Shown: one piece after another, positions 23,588 to 32,733 of the stretch
Layout: each line of letters opens with the position of its first letter
How positions within the stretch are numbered: the first letter of the stretch is position 1
Origin: Bacteroidia bacterium
GTDB lineage: Bacteria; Bacteroidota; Bacteroidia; JADZBD01
Length of the DNA: 64,000 bases
Assembly (NCBI GenBank): GCA_020852255.1
Contig: JADZBD010000020.1
Span: forward strand, 1 to 64,000
Direction of reading: 5' to 3'
Position numbers and translations under genes: made by a program
Notes under the pieces: generated by a model
What the model was told of the DNA's origin: nothing
The model's input: the letters and a program-made list of their open reading frames with translations, nothing else
Databases searched by the model: none

Positions 23588-26374
23588 TTAATCTTTTCCG
23601 CATACCTCCCTGAAAGCACAGTACTCGCACGTCTTTTTGTCTTCGGTTTGCCGGAAGGGGACCGTAGGATCCAAAAGTTCACGGAAATGCAGCTTCAGGA
23701 GGTGCTTGAACTCATCCAGCATTTCCGCACTGATTTCCTGACTTCCGTCCACCTCCAATACTTTTATCCCGCCTTTACTGCTCCGGAAAGAATAGATTCC
23801 CGATAGCAGCTCTCCCTTCTCTGGCAGTCCGTGCATGAGTGCATAGCTCATGAGTTGTACTGCCATACCTTTTCTGGCTTCAGCGGTCAGGGAAGTAATA
23901 TCTTTTGTGCGGACATCCTTTGCGTCAACTTTTCCGGTTTTATAATCAATGATTCTAAGGGTGTTTCCCAAAAGATCGATCCGGTCGGTAACGCCTGAGA
24001 GCCGAAGACCGGGTTCCAGCTGCAGGTTTAGCTTTTGTTCTACGGCCAGCAACTGAAAGCGGATACCTGCCTTCAGCGCATATTCTGCCTGGCGGATATC
24101 ATTACGGATCAGTTCTTCCAGGTAGCTCTGTGCGGCTTCCCATGCCAGGAGATTGGGACCCGATGCAAGGTCCTCTTTGCTGAATAACTGTAAGAATTCC
24201 CTTTCAAGTACACCAGGGGCTTCTATTTTCATTTTCTCCAGTGCGGGAGGACTCAGTGACTGACCAACCAGGGGCAGGTAGAGCTTTTCGATGGCACCGT
24301 GAATGACACTCCCCATTGAACGGGCATCAATGGTTTCTTCTACTTCCCCTGCCTCAGAAAGTCCGGCTACTCTGGAAAGAAAATACCGGAGCGGACACGC
24401 GAGATAGGTGTTAATAGCGGAAGGGCTGATGCCTTTTTCTAATTGTTTTTTCAAAAGTTCAAGTACCGCTTCATCTTTTTCCACCAGGATGGGATGTGAG
24501 GAAAGTTTTGGAGGTGGAACAGACAAGACACCTGAATAGATCTTGATATTTGGGTTCCGCCCGGGCAGCTCATTTTCCAGCTGTGTAAGAAAGCGACTTT
24601 TTTCTCCGCTGCCAATCACATCTTTGATCGTTGTATAGAGACAATGAATTTCCTTTGCCCGCTGGATCAGACGGTAAAAATGATAAGAAAATATGGCATC
24701 GCGGTCATGGTAGGTGGGTAGTCCGAAGTATTTTCTCAGATCATAAGGGATAAAGGAGTTCGCATTTCTTCCTGAGGGCAGTATTTGTTCGTTTGCCGAC
24801 AGCAAGATCACTCTGTCAAAGTCCAGTGCACGTGTTTCTAAAACACCCATGATTTGCAGGCCGGTCAGTGGTTCTCCGTAAAACGGTATGGAAGCAGTTC
24901 GAAAGGCCTGACGGATAAAAGATACCAGTGTCCGGAGTTCACGGAAGTAGTCATATTTTCTGTCTTGCTCCGCGATCATTCCAATAATGTTCCTCGCTTC
25001 GAAGAAGAATTCCTGTTCAGTGCCGCTATCCATTGCTTCCAGCCTTTCCAGGCCTTGCTCCAGCACCTTCTCCAAGGTAGCGAGCACGGCTGCTTTTTCG
25101 TTCATGGAAAGCAAGCTTTCGGTGAGTGTGCGGTCTTTGCCGGTGAAGTGCTTTAGAATACCATCTCGGCTGGAGAATATTTTGTTTTTTGTTATGATTT
25201 CATCCGTTACTGCACCGGCTTGCCCCGGCTGATCGAGTAGCAGAAGAAAAGCAGGCTGCTTCATGAGCGCCAGCACTTCACGGTGGTAGAAGAGGAAGTG
25301 ACCTTTTTGATCAGTTCTCGCGCTTCGCTCCGCCTGCTCATGCAAGCGGAGAAGTGTTTCAATAAATCCGGCTATAGTCGACATCTTCATCGGGAAGCCC
25401 ATGGAGATGTTCACTTTCTGGGTTTCTCCGGGCAGGGCATGGAGAACGGGAAACAGCAAGGATTCATCTGCAAGCACCACTGCCGTACGTAAAGAATCTG
25501 CTCCTGATAGATTTTCCAGCAATTGTCCGACATATTTTGCTTGCAGCGTGTTGCCGGGAATGCCAGTGATATAGATCTCTTTTTTTCCTGCGGATAGATC
25601 ATCACTGATCCATGCCGGTGTGGCGGCAGCGGGTTTAAGTCCCGGCAGGTGCTCACGAAGAAATTTCCCTGCCTCGTGGAAGGGGTCAGAGTAATAATAG
25701 ATATCCGCATCCCAGAAGAAGACTGCCAGTCCCTGACGTTGCCAGTATTGGAACAGCGTGGCTTCGGCAGTATTGAGTGCATTAAACCCGCATATCAGCG
25801 TGTTTTTTCTAAAGAGTGTTGTGTTTGATTCACATAGTTTTCGGAGCGCCATGCCGCGGTAGGCCAAACCTTCGCTTTCCAGGTCAATACGGAATTGAAT
25901 ATAAAGGCGGTGCAGCGATTTCCAGAATGAGAGGTACGATTGCTGCATTTGGGTAAGATCTTCCCGGTTCAGGCTCCATTCTTCCAGTTCGCGAATGCCT
26001 TCAAGGTTGCCGAACAGCTGGTCTGCATCCGCCAGGTAATTATCAATCTCCTGTATATCGTTCAGGAAGGTCCCCGCCCAACGGCAAAAGGCATCAAAAG
26101 CCTCGGGATCTGAGGGCGTAATCTTCAGGTAAGAACGGTATAGGAGAAAGAGGGATTCGGAATGGCCGGTGATTCGTCCGGGAAATAATTCTGAAATGAG
26201 GTCCTCAATGGCGTAAATCTCCGGCGAGAGAAGTATGCGGCCATGCATTGTTCCCAGCAATTTCTTTAAGTACAATCCGGCCCGCCGGCTGGGCAGGACC
26301 ACGCATAATTCTTCCGGCTTCCCGTATTTTCCGGAAAGAATTTCTGCCGCTACCTTCTCTAGGAAAGAGGTCAT
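23588..26374 (-). CDS. AddB/RecB-like PD-(D/E)XK nuclease with iron-sulfur cysteines
   Basis: 928 residues. The N-terminal two thirds resemble a degenerate UvrD-type helicase: VVLPSRRAGLYLKKLL stands where a Walker A would be, with no GKT. LETRALDFDRVILLSANEQILP lies in the middle. The C-terminal nuclease domain has SAINTYLACPLRYFLSRV, GVTDRIDLLGNTLRIIDYKTGK (the D...D-x-K core) and a final C-x2-C-x5-C (CEYCAFREVC). Together with the first Cys this matches the 4Fe-4S site of AddB and Cas4-type nucleases. It probably acts in double-strand-break end processing with an AddA-type helicase, which is not in the window. Confidence 0.8.
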   Translation of the reverse strand: MTSFLEKVAAEILSGKYGKPEELCVVLPSRRAGLYLKKLLGTMHGRILLSPEIYAIEDLISELFPGRITGHSESLFLLYRSYLKITPSDPEAFDAFCRWAGTFLNDIQEIDNYLADADQLFGNLEGIRELEEWSLNREDLTQMQQSYLSFWKSLHRLYIQFRIDLESEGLAYRGMALRKLCESNTTLFRKNTLICGFNALNTAEATLFQYWQRQGLAVFFWDADIYYYSDPFHEAGKFLREHLPGLKPAAATPAWISDDLSAGKKEIYITGIPGNTLQAKYVGQLLENLSGADSLRTAVVLADESLLFPVLHALPGETQKVNISMGFPMKMSTIAGFIETLLRLHEQAERSARTDQKGHFLFYHREVLALMKQPAFLLLLDQPGQAGAVTDEIITKNKIFSSRDGILKHFTGKDRTLTESLLSMNEKAAVLATLEKVLEQGLERLEAMDSGTEQEFFFEARNIIGMIAEQDRKYDYFRELRTLVSFIRQAFRTASIPFYGEPLTGLQIMGVLETRALDFDRVILLSANEQILPSGRNANSFIPYDLRKYFGLPTYHDRDAIFSYHFYRLIQRAKEIHCLYTTIKDVIGSGEKSRFLTQLENELPGRNPNIKIYSGVLSVPPPKLSSHPILVEKDEAVLELLKKQLEKGISPSAINTYLACPLRYFLSRVAGLSEAGEVEETIDARSMGSVIHGAIEKLYLPLVGQSLSPPALEKMKIEAPGVLEREFLQLFSKEDLASGPNLLAWEAAQSYLEELIRNDIRQAEYALKAGIRFQLLAVEQKLNLQLEPGLRLSGVTDRIDLLGNTLRIIDYKTGKVDAKDVRTKDITSLTAEARKGMAVQLMSYALMHGLPEKGELLSGIYSFRSSKGGIKVLEVDGSQEISAEMLDEFKHLLKLHFRELLDPTVPFRQTEDKKTCEYCAFREVCGKD

Positions 26375-26380
26375 GTTCTT

Positions 26381-26388
26381 TAAAGATA
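26381..26388 (-). promoter_or_regulatory. -7-like box TATCTTTA ahead of the AddB-like gene
   Basis: One mismatch to TAnnTTTG on the minus strand, 6 bases before the ATG at 26374; it would give a leaderless mRNA. It lies just past the stop of the next gene upstream. Confidence 0.35.
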
Positions 26389-26391
26389 CAA

Positions 26392-26664
26392 TTATGTACG
26401 GGATGGAGCGGACATGCCGTATGCCTTCAGGAACTCTTCCTCAGTGCAGATGTCCCAGTACTCATGGTAATGATGGATCAGATCTGAAACGAAATTCCGG
26501 TCGGGTAAGATTTTCGCTTCGAAGCGGAACCGGAAATACTTCCCGCCAATGATCTTTACTTCCTCAAAATCATCAGGACCATTAATGCGAAACCAGGAGG
26601 TGCCATTTTTATATTTTCTGTAGCAGGGATACATGTTGAGCCAATAATTGGTTCTCTTAATCAC
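26392..26664 (-). CDS. Hypothetical protein (90 aa)
   Basis: 90 residues from a GTG start, overlapping the Na/Pi transporter stop by 8 bases. No signal peptide, membrane helix or known motif was seen. The sequence is rich in aromatic residues (NYWLNMYPCYRKYKNGTSWF, YFRFRF, HHYHEYWDI), suggesting a small globular cytoplasmic protein. The overlap points to translational coupling with the transporter. Confidence 0.6.
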   Translation of the reverse strand: MIKRTNYWLNMYPCYRKYKNGTSWFRINGPDDFEEVKIIGGKYFRFRFEAKILPDRNFVSDLIHHYHEYWDICTEEEFLKAYGMSAPSRT

Positions 26665-28249
26665 CGAGATTCCTCAGATCCTCGGCGGTTCGTATAAGTG
26701 CTTTATTAGATGAATAGATCTCACGGTATACATTCAGTAGCATCACAGCATCCTTTTCTTCAATTTTTTGTTCCGAAAGGGCCGCCATGATCCGGGCGAT
26801 GTCGGTTTCGTACCATTCTCTGTTGTGGGTTTCTAACGCAGCTGCTTTCATGGCTGCATCCGGGAGTGCCGGATTCGTTATGCCGCTGAATTCCTGATAG
26901 AATTGAAGCGCTGAATTTCTGATACTTTCTCCCAGGTGATACAAACGATCACTGGCGGTGTGATTCATCTCTTCAAGATTGTGCCGTATATCTTTGATGT
27001 TTTTTACGGAACGCAACAGGTGTCGAACACCTGTGAGGAGTTTTCCGTGCAGCGCTGTTTCTTCCTGGTTCATGCTCTGAGGTGGAATGGATGCAAGGTA
27101 TGCAAGGATCTCCCCCTGCAGCTTCTTCAGTTGGTCATAATCTGTCTCTGTTTCAGGAGTGGCTACCCGCATCATACTCTTATTGTAGCTCACACACTTT
27201 TCCGTCAGGTGAGCAATCTCGCAGGAAGCAAGCTCAAGTGAGTCAGAGACCAGTACGGCGGTTTTCCGGTAAATAAATTGCGACAGCCTTCCGGAGTCTT
27301 TTTCTTTAATTCGTGCTTCAAGATAATTGCCAAAGGCGCCAAGGAAAGGCAGAAAGAGAATGATAGAGCTAAGATTGATTCCTGACTGAAAGATGACAAG
27401 GGCAGTAAGGTCATTGCCGGGAGACAATAGATCATGTGAAAGATAGGCAAGAGGGTACAGCGCGATGGAGGCAATGATCACAGTGGCAAGATTCATACTA
27501 AAATTACCCCAGGCAACTCTTCTCTTATCCGCGCTGCTGTTCGCAGATCCGATGAGAAATTTAATGGTTGTTCCCAGCTCGGATCCAATAACCACTGCGG
27601 CCGCCGCTTCGAATGGGATGAGATGATTGTACAACGCGCTCAGTGTGATAGCCATGGCTGCTGAACTGGACTGAATCACGGCGGTAATAACAAAGCCAAC
27701 TGGGATAAATCCTAAAGGTGGTATTCCGGAGAGATTAAGAACATCATTCAGCGAGTCCTTGTCTACGCTGTTCTTCATCCATTCCAGCGAAATGAACAGA
27801 AAGGCCAGGCCTGACAAAAGAGGAATCAGCGGATACATTCTCCTTTGCTTTTTTAAAAAGAGCGTAATGCCGAGTCCGAGTGCCAGTAAGGGAAAGGATA
27901 GGGCTTCGAAGTTTATTTTAAAACCAATCAGTGCGATTATCCAGCTGTCCAGCGTGGTACCAAGATTTGCGCCCAGGGAGGAGGCCAAGGCACCTCTCAT
28001 GTTCATCAGGCCTGCACCGGTGAAGGAAAGTACCATAAGAATGACCACTGAACTGCTTTGCAGCAAAGCGGTTACTACAGTGCTGGCCGCCATCATTCTC
28101 AGCGGCTTACCGGATTGTTTTTGAAGAAACTTTTTCAGTTTCCGGCTTCCAATCTGCTTCAGAGATTCCTCCATGAGAGACATCGCATACACAAACAGTG
28201 CGATGCCGCCCAGGAACTGCCATATGTTGAATCCGTAAAGCAATAGCAA
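26657..28249 (-). CDS. Na/phosphate cotransporter-family protein (NptA/YjbB-like)
   Basis: 530 residues. The membrane part (~1-310) has the two inverted repeats of the family, each with a QSSS motif (TALLQSSSVVILMVLSFTGAG and ITAVIQSSSAAMAITLSAL) and the ANLGTTLDSW / SELGTTIKF pair. The C-terminal ~200 residues are helical and PhoU-like. It is expected to move phosphate with sodium across the inner membrane; YjbB-type members can export. The first codon is TTG at 28249, with another TTG at 28243 possible. Confidence 0.9.
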   Translation of the reverse strand: MLLLYGFNIWQFLGGIALFVYAMSLMEESLKQIGSRKLKKFLQKQSGKPLRMMAASTVVTALLQSSSVVILMVLSFTGAGLMNMRGALASSLGANLGTTLDSWIIALIGFKINFEALSFPLLALGLGITLFLKKQRRMYPLIPLLSGLAFLFISLEWMKNSVDKDSLNDVLNLSGIPPLGFIPVGFVITAVIQSSSAAMAITLSALYNHLIPFEAAAAVVIGSELGTTIKFLIGSANSSADKRRVAWGNFSMNLATVIIASIALYPLAYLSHDLLSPGNDLTALVIFQSGINLSSIILFLPFLGAFGNYLEARIKEKDSGRLSQFIYRKTAVLVSDSLELASCEIAHLTEKCVSYNKSMMRVATPETETDYDQLKKLQGEILAYLASIPPQSMNQEETALHGKLLTGVRHLLRSVKNIKDIRHNLEEMNHTASDRLYHLGESIRNSALQFYQEFSGITNPALPDAAMKAAALETHNREWYETDIARIMAALSEQKIEEKDAVMLLNVYREIYSSNKALIRTAEDLRNLGD

Positions 28250-28252
28250 TCT

Positions 28253-28732
28253 TTAAAGAGAGGATCCTTTTTGTACGCGTGTAAATACCAATTGCTCAAT
28301 GGCATCTACTCCATCGCGCTTTCCAAGGAGCTGGACGAGCAGCGTGTCTTTTGTTGCAAGTGAGTAGATGATCTGTTCGGGAAATTCGCTTTCCTTGTTT
28401 TCAAAAATGAAGATTTCGTCATCTGAGCTGATAAGTCGGAAATTTATCGGGCCCTCTTCGTTTTGGTCAACGATATAAAAGATTTCCTCTCCCATTTCCT
28501 GTATACTAAGATGCTCTTTATAGATCGTGTCGCCGCTATTCATTCCGGCAAAGAAACCGGTATATTTCGTCTCTGAACTGTGTTTCCATGTTTCGGAGAA
28601 TTCATTCTCGTCCTGGCTGCCTGCCCACTTTCCGGTGAGAGAACTTAGCCGTTCCATTGGATCCGAACAGGACGTAAGGATGATTCCCGTAGTAAGAAGG
28701 TATAGCAGGTACTTTGTTGTTTTCTTTATCAT
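28253..28732 (-). CDS. Lipoprotein, DUF6265-like
   Basis: 159 residues with a lipoprotein signal (YLLYLLTTGIILTSCS, lipobox LTSC). The mature part (GKWAGSQDENEFSETWKH, TGFFAGMNSGDTIYKEHLSI) has the lipocalin-like Trp and Met pattern of DUF6265, a Bacteroidota family of unknown function; this match is tentative. It sits between the GT39-like and Na/Pi genes with gaps of 16 and 3 bases, so it is part of the same long run. Confidence 0.65.
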   Translation of the reverse strand: MIKKTTKYLLYLLTTGIILTSCSDPMERLSSLTGKWAGSQDENEFSETWKHSSETKYTGFFAGMNSGDTIYKEHLSIQEMGEEIFYIVDQNEEGPINFRLISSDDEIFIFENKESEFPEQIIYSLATKDTLLVQLLGKRDGVDAIEQLVFTRVQKGSSL

Positions 28733-28748
28733 GGGTTCATTTTTGTGA

Positions 28749-30617
28749 TTATTTGTACCGGTCGTTCAAGCCTTCCAGCCTGAGCTGGACCGGCTGAATG
28801 AGAAGCTTCTCTTTATTCCAAAGATAGATCTTAAGACGGTCAGAGCTTGTAATGGAGGAATCATTTGCGACAATCAGGCTCAAACGGCGTATACCGAGGC
28901 TGTCACGGTATTTGTTCTCGACGGAGGGCGCACCTGTCCAGAGTAACAGACTGTCTCCGCGTCGTATTTCTGCAACAAGAACTACCTCGCCCGGTATTTC
29001 GGGCTCCTGATATTCCAGGTTAACCAGGAGTTTTGGGCAGAGTCTGCAAGCGGAATCAAGGTTCAACTCTGTGAATTCAGCAAATTCCTGCTCTGGATGG
29101 ATCAAATACAGATCGTCCTCAGGGTAGTGCGGGAGAAAGGGTTCATGAGGGTTGAGTGGACGGGGTGGTGGAAGCAGGCTGATATCCTGCCTGTGACAAA
29201 CACTTCTCCGGCCAAAAACATAGATGCCTGAGTTAAAGAAGTCTTGCTGACGAATCAATTCAGGAAATTTCGAACGAATTACCGCAAATACCGCCTGCGG
29301 ATTTCTATTGTTGGTCCACCCATAAATAAACAAACTGTCTCTGCTCTCGTGAACGGCCTTTTGCATAGCTGTAAGGAATTCCGTGTCATCCCCACGGTGA
29401 AAAAGATAGTCTTTTTTATATCCAAGCCGGTCATAGTAGTATTGAATATATTCCGGTGCAATTGCATTAAAGAAAATGGTAGTCTTCTCGTTTTCGGATG
29501 TTGACTTGTTTGTATGGCTCTCAACCACAAGTTCCCTGAAAACTCCAAACCGCTCTGTTTGGTAAAAATTTTCATTTATCAGAGTGAATAATCCTGTTGC
29601 CACAAGCAGGGTCACACTTATTACCTGCGTACGGAGATTTCCCTCACCCCAGAATGAGAAGAGAAACATTGTAAGGAAAGGGAACGTGAAGAGGAGAACA
29701 GAATACTGAAGTACAGGATTTACAAGGGTAGAATAATAATATCCTGTGAGGAAAGTCACTGCAAATAATCCCAGGCAAACGGCGTGAAGCTTACTTGTTT
29801 TTTTGCGAATGGCCGGTATTCCCAGTGGAAGAATCACCAGGGCAATCAATGTAACTGCAAAGAAGGTGCTGTCATAGGCGCTGTTATACAGGAAGCGCAA
29901 AAGAAAATTCGGTTCCGGAGGCCCCAGCCAGGAATCAAGTCCGCCCCGACTCAGCTGTTCCAGCGTAATACCGGTATGAGGCAGGAATAATACTACTCCT
30001 AATGCACCTCCGATAAGATAGGGTTTGAAGTTGTTTTTGTTCAGAAAGAGAAATCCTGCCAGACCAAGTAAGGCGGCAAACATACCGCTGAAATAATGGT
30101 TGTAGAGGTTCAGGGCTGTGAATAAAGCCAGTCCGGCTGCCCACCACCAGTTAATTTTTTCGTCAAAAAGTATCTTTGTCCAGCAATATGCCATACCAAG
30201 GGCGAAAAACATACCCGGGGCATAAGGGCGGGCAATCTGGGCATACATCAGCGGTAGTTGAAGGATGGCAATAGCGGTGGCTGCCATTAATCCCGCGTTG
30301 GTGCCAAACCATTTTTTTCCTACAAGAAAGGTCAGCCAAACGCCCAGCGTACCAACTATCAAAAATGGGAAGCGAAGGGCGAACGGGGAGTCTCCGAACA
30401 CATGGGTCCAGAAATAAAGGAATGATTGTAAGCCTGCTGGATGGAAATCCGGGCGTACTCCTTTTTCAAGAAGTTCGCCAAAAGTGGGATACTGAAGCCG
30501 CAGCCAGGCGCTTAGTTCGTCGTTGGTCAGAGACCAGTCATCAAAATGAAACCACCGCAGGATAAAAGCGAGAATCAGCAGTAGAACCGGAAGAATATGT
30601 TGTGATTGCAGTTTCAT
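28749..30617 (-). CDS. GT39-like membrane glycosyltransferase
   Basis: 622 residues with 10-12 membrane helices in the first ~380 and a soluble C-terminal domain. The first periplasmic loop has the paired acidic site NDELSAW (~32-38) and HPAGLQSFLYFWTHVFG, typical of the ArnT/PMT (GT39, GT-C) superfamily that uses polyprenyl-phosphate sugars on the periplasmic side. The acceptor is unknown. It overlaps the preceding GT-like gene by four bases, so the two membrane enzymes are coupled. Confidence 0.82.
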   Translation of the reverse strand: MKLQSQHILPVLLLILAFILRWFHFDDWSLTNDELSAWLRLQYPTFGELLEKGVRPDFHPAGLQSFLYFWTHVFGDSPFALRFPFLIVGTLGVWLTFLVGKKWFGTNAGLMAATAIAILQLPLMYAQIARPYAPGMFFALGMAYCWTKILFDEKINWWWAAGLALFTALNLYNHYFSGMFAALLGLAGFLFLNKNNFKPYLIGGALGVVLFLPHTGITLEQLSRGGLDSWLGPPEPNFLLRFLYNSAYDSTFFAVTLIALVILPLGIPAIRKKTSKLHAVCLGLFAVTFLTGYYYSTLVNPVLQYSVLLFTFPFLTMFLFSFWGEGNLRTQVISVTLLVATGLFTLINENFYQTERFGVFRELVVESHTNKSTSENEKTTIFFNAIAPEYIQYYYDRLGYKKDYLFHRGDDTEFLTAMQKAVHESRDSLFIYGWTNNRNPQAVFAVIRSKFPELIRQQDFFNSGIYVFGRRSVCHRQDISLLPPPRPLNPHEPFLPHYPEDDLYLIHPEQEFAEFTELNLDSACRLCPKLLVNLEYQEPEIPGEVVLVAEIRRGDSLLLWTGAPSVENKYRDSLGIRRLSLIVANDSSITSSDRLKIYLWNKEKLLIQPVQLRLEGLNDRYK

Positions 30618-31969
30618 TTTATTGGGAAGGCACTGGCATAGCGGTTGGTACTCTGTATGCTGCTGTAAAGGTCATTATACGTATCCTGCTCAGGTAAAAA
30701 ATAGACGCTGCCGGACGTACTCATTTGTTTCATCTCTTCTTCCCCGGCATAAAAAACAAGCAGAGATCTTCTGGGATCATCTTTCATTTTTACGGCGAGT
30801 TCATTGTACCACCATCCGCAAATTATGCCCGACGGTTTCAGCTCGTCAAGGGAAGCGATAACCCGGTCTGTAAAATCTAATTTATTTCTTCGTTTGCTTG
30901 TTTCATTGAATACCGGACCGGAAACGGGGTCAAAGAATATTTCCTGCCCGCCGCTGCGGAAAGTAACAGCAAGGGCTGAGGAATCAGCTCCGCGTAAATT
31001 ATCGGTAAGATTGATTCCCATGCACCAGGGTGAGAGTACGATCAGAACCGTAAAAATATTCAGCGCACGGCTTTTCAGTCTGTCAAGAAAGAAGAGCAGG
31101 GCAAAAGGTATCATGGGGATCAGATACCCGGACTTTTGAGGCAAGCGGAGGTAAGCAATGGTGAACAGAACAGCAGCAAGAAGGAATGCTGTTAAAATGG
31201 CGGGATTCCCTGTTTTTGTACGTAGGGCAGGAAATAAAAATATACCGAGTGCGGTGATTCCGAGTATTCCCCAAACTCCAAGACTCATTTTGTAAAGTAG
31301 TTTTATAAGATGCGGATAAGGGAATTGGTCATAATACATAAAGAAAGCGGGACCATATTTCATGATGACCGGAATATAAAAAAGCAATCCTGTGATGGCG
31401 CATATGATCCCAGCGATAAGAGTGTTTCTCCATAGTTGTCCGGAGTTGAGGGGAAGTCCGGCCAGTGGAATAAAGCAAATCAGCCAGGCTCCGCTGGTAA
31501 TACGGCAGGCCATTGCAAGTCCGAACATTATTCCCGCCAGAGGTATTTTCTGTTGAATAAAGAAGTAGCCTCCGCCAAGGGCGAAGGCCGCAGCCCATAC
31601 ATAATCAATACTATAAGTAGAAGCGGCAAAGAAGACAGGAACCATTCCCAGTAGTAAAGAGGCCATCCATGGCTTGGGAATTTGTAAACGGGAGGCAATC
31701 TTACCGAAGAAAAAAACTGCTATTGTGCTGAAAAAGGCCGAGAGCAGATTGAAGAGTATCGGAGAAGGGTCTTTTCCTATTCCGGCGTACATATATTCCT
31801 GCAGGGGATGCCCCGGCAGCCGGGAAGCGCTGTATTCTCCTGTCCTGTACATCTCCATGGCATTTAAGGCGAGACCCCAGGAATCTTCCTCATGTCCGAA
31901 TCCGTCGGAAAGAAAGGGAAGCCGGGAAATAAAGACGATCAGACACGCAATGAAAAGGGAGCGATTCAT
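30614..31969 (-). CDS. GT-C-fold membrane protein, probable glycosyltransferase
   Basis: 451 residues with about ten membrane helices and a C-terminal soluble stretch. The N-terminal loop reads GHEEDSWGLALNAMEMYRTG followed by SRLPGHPLQEY, a plausible GT39-like acidic site (E-E-D). The match to a defined family is weaker than for its neighbour. It overlaps rlmB and the following enzyme gene by four bases each. A role in making a surface glycan or glycolipid is inferred. Confidence 0.7.
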   Translation of the reverse strand: MNRSLFIACLIVFISRLPFLSDGFGHEEDSWGLALNAMEMYRTGEYSASRLPGHPLQEYMYAGIGKDPSPILFNLLSAFFSTIAVFFFGKIASRLQIPKPWMASLLLGMVPVFFAASTYSIDYVWAAAFALGGGYFFIQQKIPLAGIMFGLAMACRITSGAWLICFIPLAGLPLNSGQLWRNTLIAGIICAITGLLFYIPVIMKYGPAFFMYYDQFPYPHLIKLLYKMSLGVWGILGITALGIFLFPALRTKTGNPAILTAFLLAAVLFTIAYLRLPQKSGYLIPMIPFALLFFLDRLKSRALNIFTVLIVLSPWCMGINLTDNLRGADSSALAVTFRSGGQEIFFDPVSGPVFNETSKRRNKLDFTDRVIASLDELKPSGIICGWWYNELAVKMKDDPRRSLLVFYAGEEEMKQMSTSGSVYFLPEQDTYNDLYSSIQSTNRYASAFPIK

Positions 31970-32733
31970 CCTCCAAGCCGTTGACGAACCACTTCGTAAA
32001 GCACAATGCCGGCCGCCACAGAAACGTTCAGAGAGCCAATCTTTCCAGCCATGGGGATCCTGATTTTATCATCTGACATTGTTAGCAATTCATCCGATAT
32101 GCCATCTTCCTCGCTGCCCATGATCACGGCCAGTGGACCTTGCAGATCGCGGCCGAACATAAGATCATTTGTTTTCTCTGTGCAGGAAACGATTCTTAAC
32201 CCCGAATTCTTCATGTAACGGAGGGCATTTACGAGATGATCCTCCTTGCACACTGTTATGCGGTTCAAGGCTCCTGCACTGGTCTTGATCGCGTCCGGAC
32301 CTACCATCGCACCACCTTTAGCGGGTATAACCACTGCATGCACTCCCGAACATTCGGCTGTGCGGCAGACGGCTCCGAAATTGCGGACATCGGTGATCCT
32401 GTCCAACACAAGAACCAGAGGCGTTTCTCCCCGTTCGAAAGCATTCGCGATCACATCTGCCAGAGAAGCATATTCTACTGCGGATAAAAATGCGGCAACG
32501 CCCTGGTGATTTCTTCCGGGAGCCAGACGGCTTACTTTCTCTGCAGGAACATACTGGTATTCAAGGTCACGTTCTTTCAGCAACAACTTCAGATCCCGTA
32601 TGTTTTCGCCTTTGAGGCCATTTTGTATAAATATTCGTTCGAATTTCTTTCCGGCACCTGCTGCCTCAGCTACTGCATGGATACCGTAAATAAGATTACC
32701 CGATTTTTCCCTGTCCTGGTTCTTCACGATCAC
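31966..32733 (-). CDS. rlmB: 23S rRNA 2'-O-ribose methyltransferase (SpoU family, RlmB-like)
   Basis: 255 residues: an N-terminal L30e-like substrate-binding domain (~12-90, IYGIHAVAEA...NHQGVAAFL) and a SPOUT catalytic domain with NFGAVCRTAECSG, LAVIMGSEEDGIS and GSLNVSVAAGIVLYE. It would methylate a guanosine in 23S rRNA using S-adenosylmethionine; whether it is exactly RlmB or a close TrmH-like paralogue cannot be settled by eye. The start is GTG at 32733, overlapping the GWxTD stop; a second GTG two codons later is possible. Confidence 0.88.
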   Translation of the reverse strand: MIVKNQDREKSGNLIYGIHAVAEAAGAGKKFERIFIQNGLKGENIRDLKLLLKERDLEYQYVPAEKVSRLAPGRNHQGVAAFLSAVEYASLADVIANAFERGETPLVLVLDRITDVRNFGAVCRTAECSGVHAVVIPAKGGAMVGPDAIKTSAGALNRITVCKEDHLVNALRYMKNSGLRIVSCTEKTNDLMFGRDLQGPLAVIMGSEEDGISDELLTMSDDKIRIPMAGKIGSLNVSVAAGIVLYEVVRQRLGG

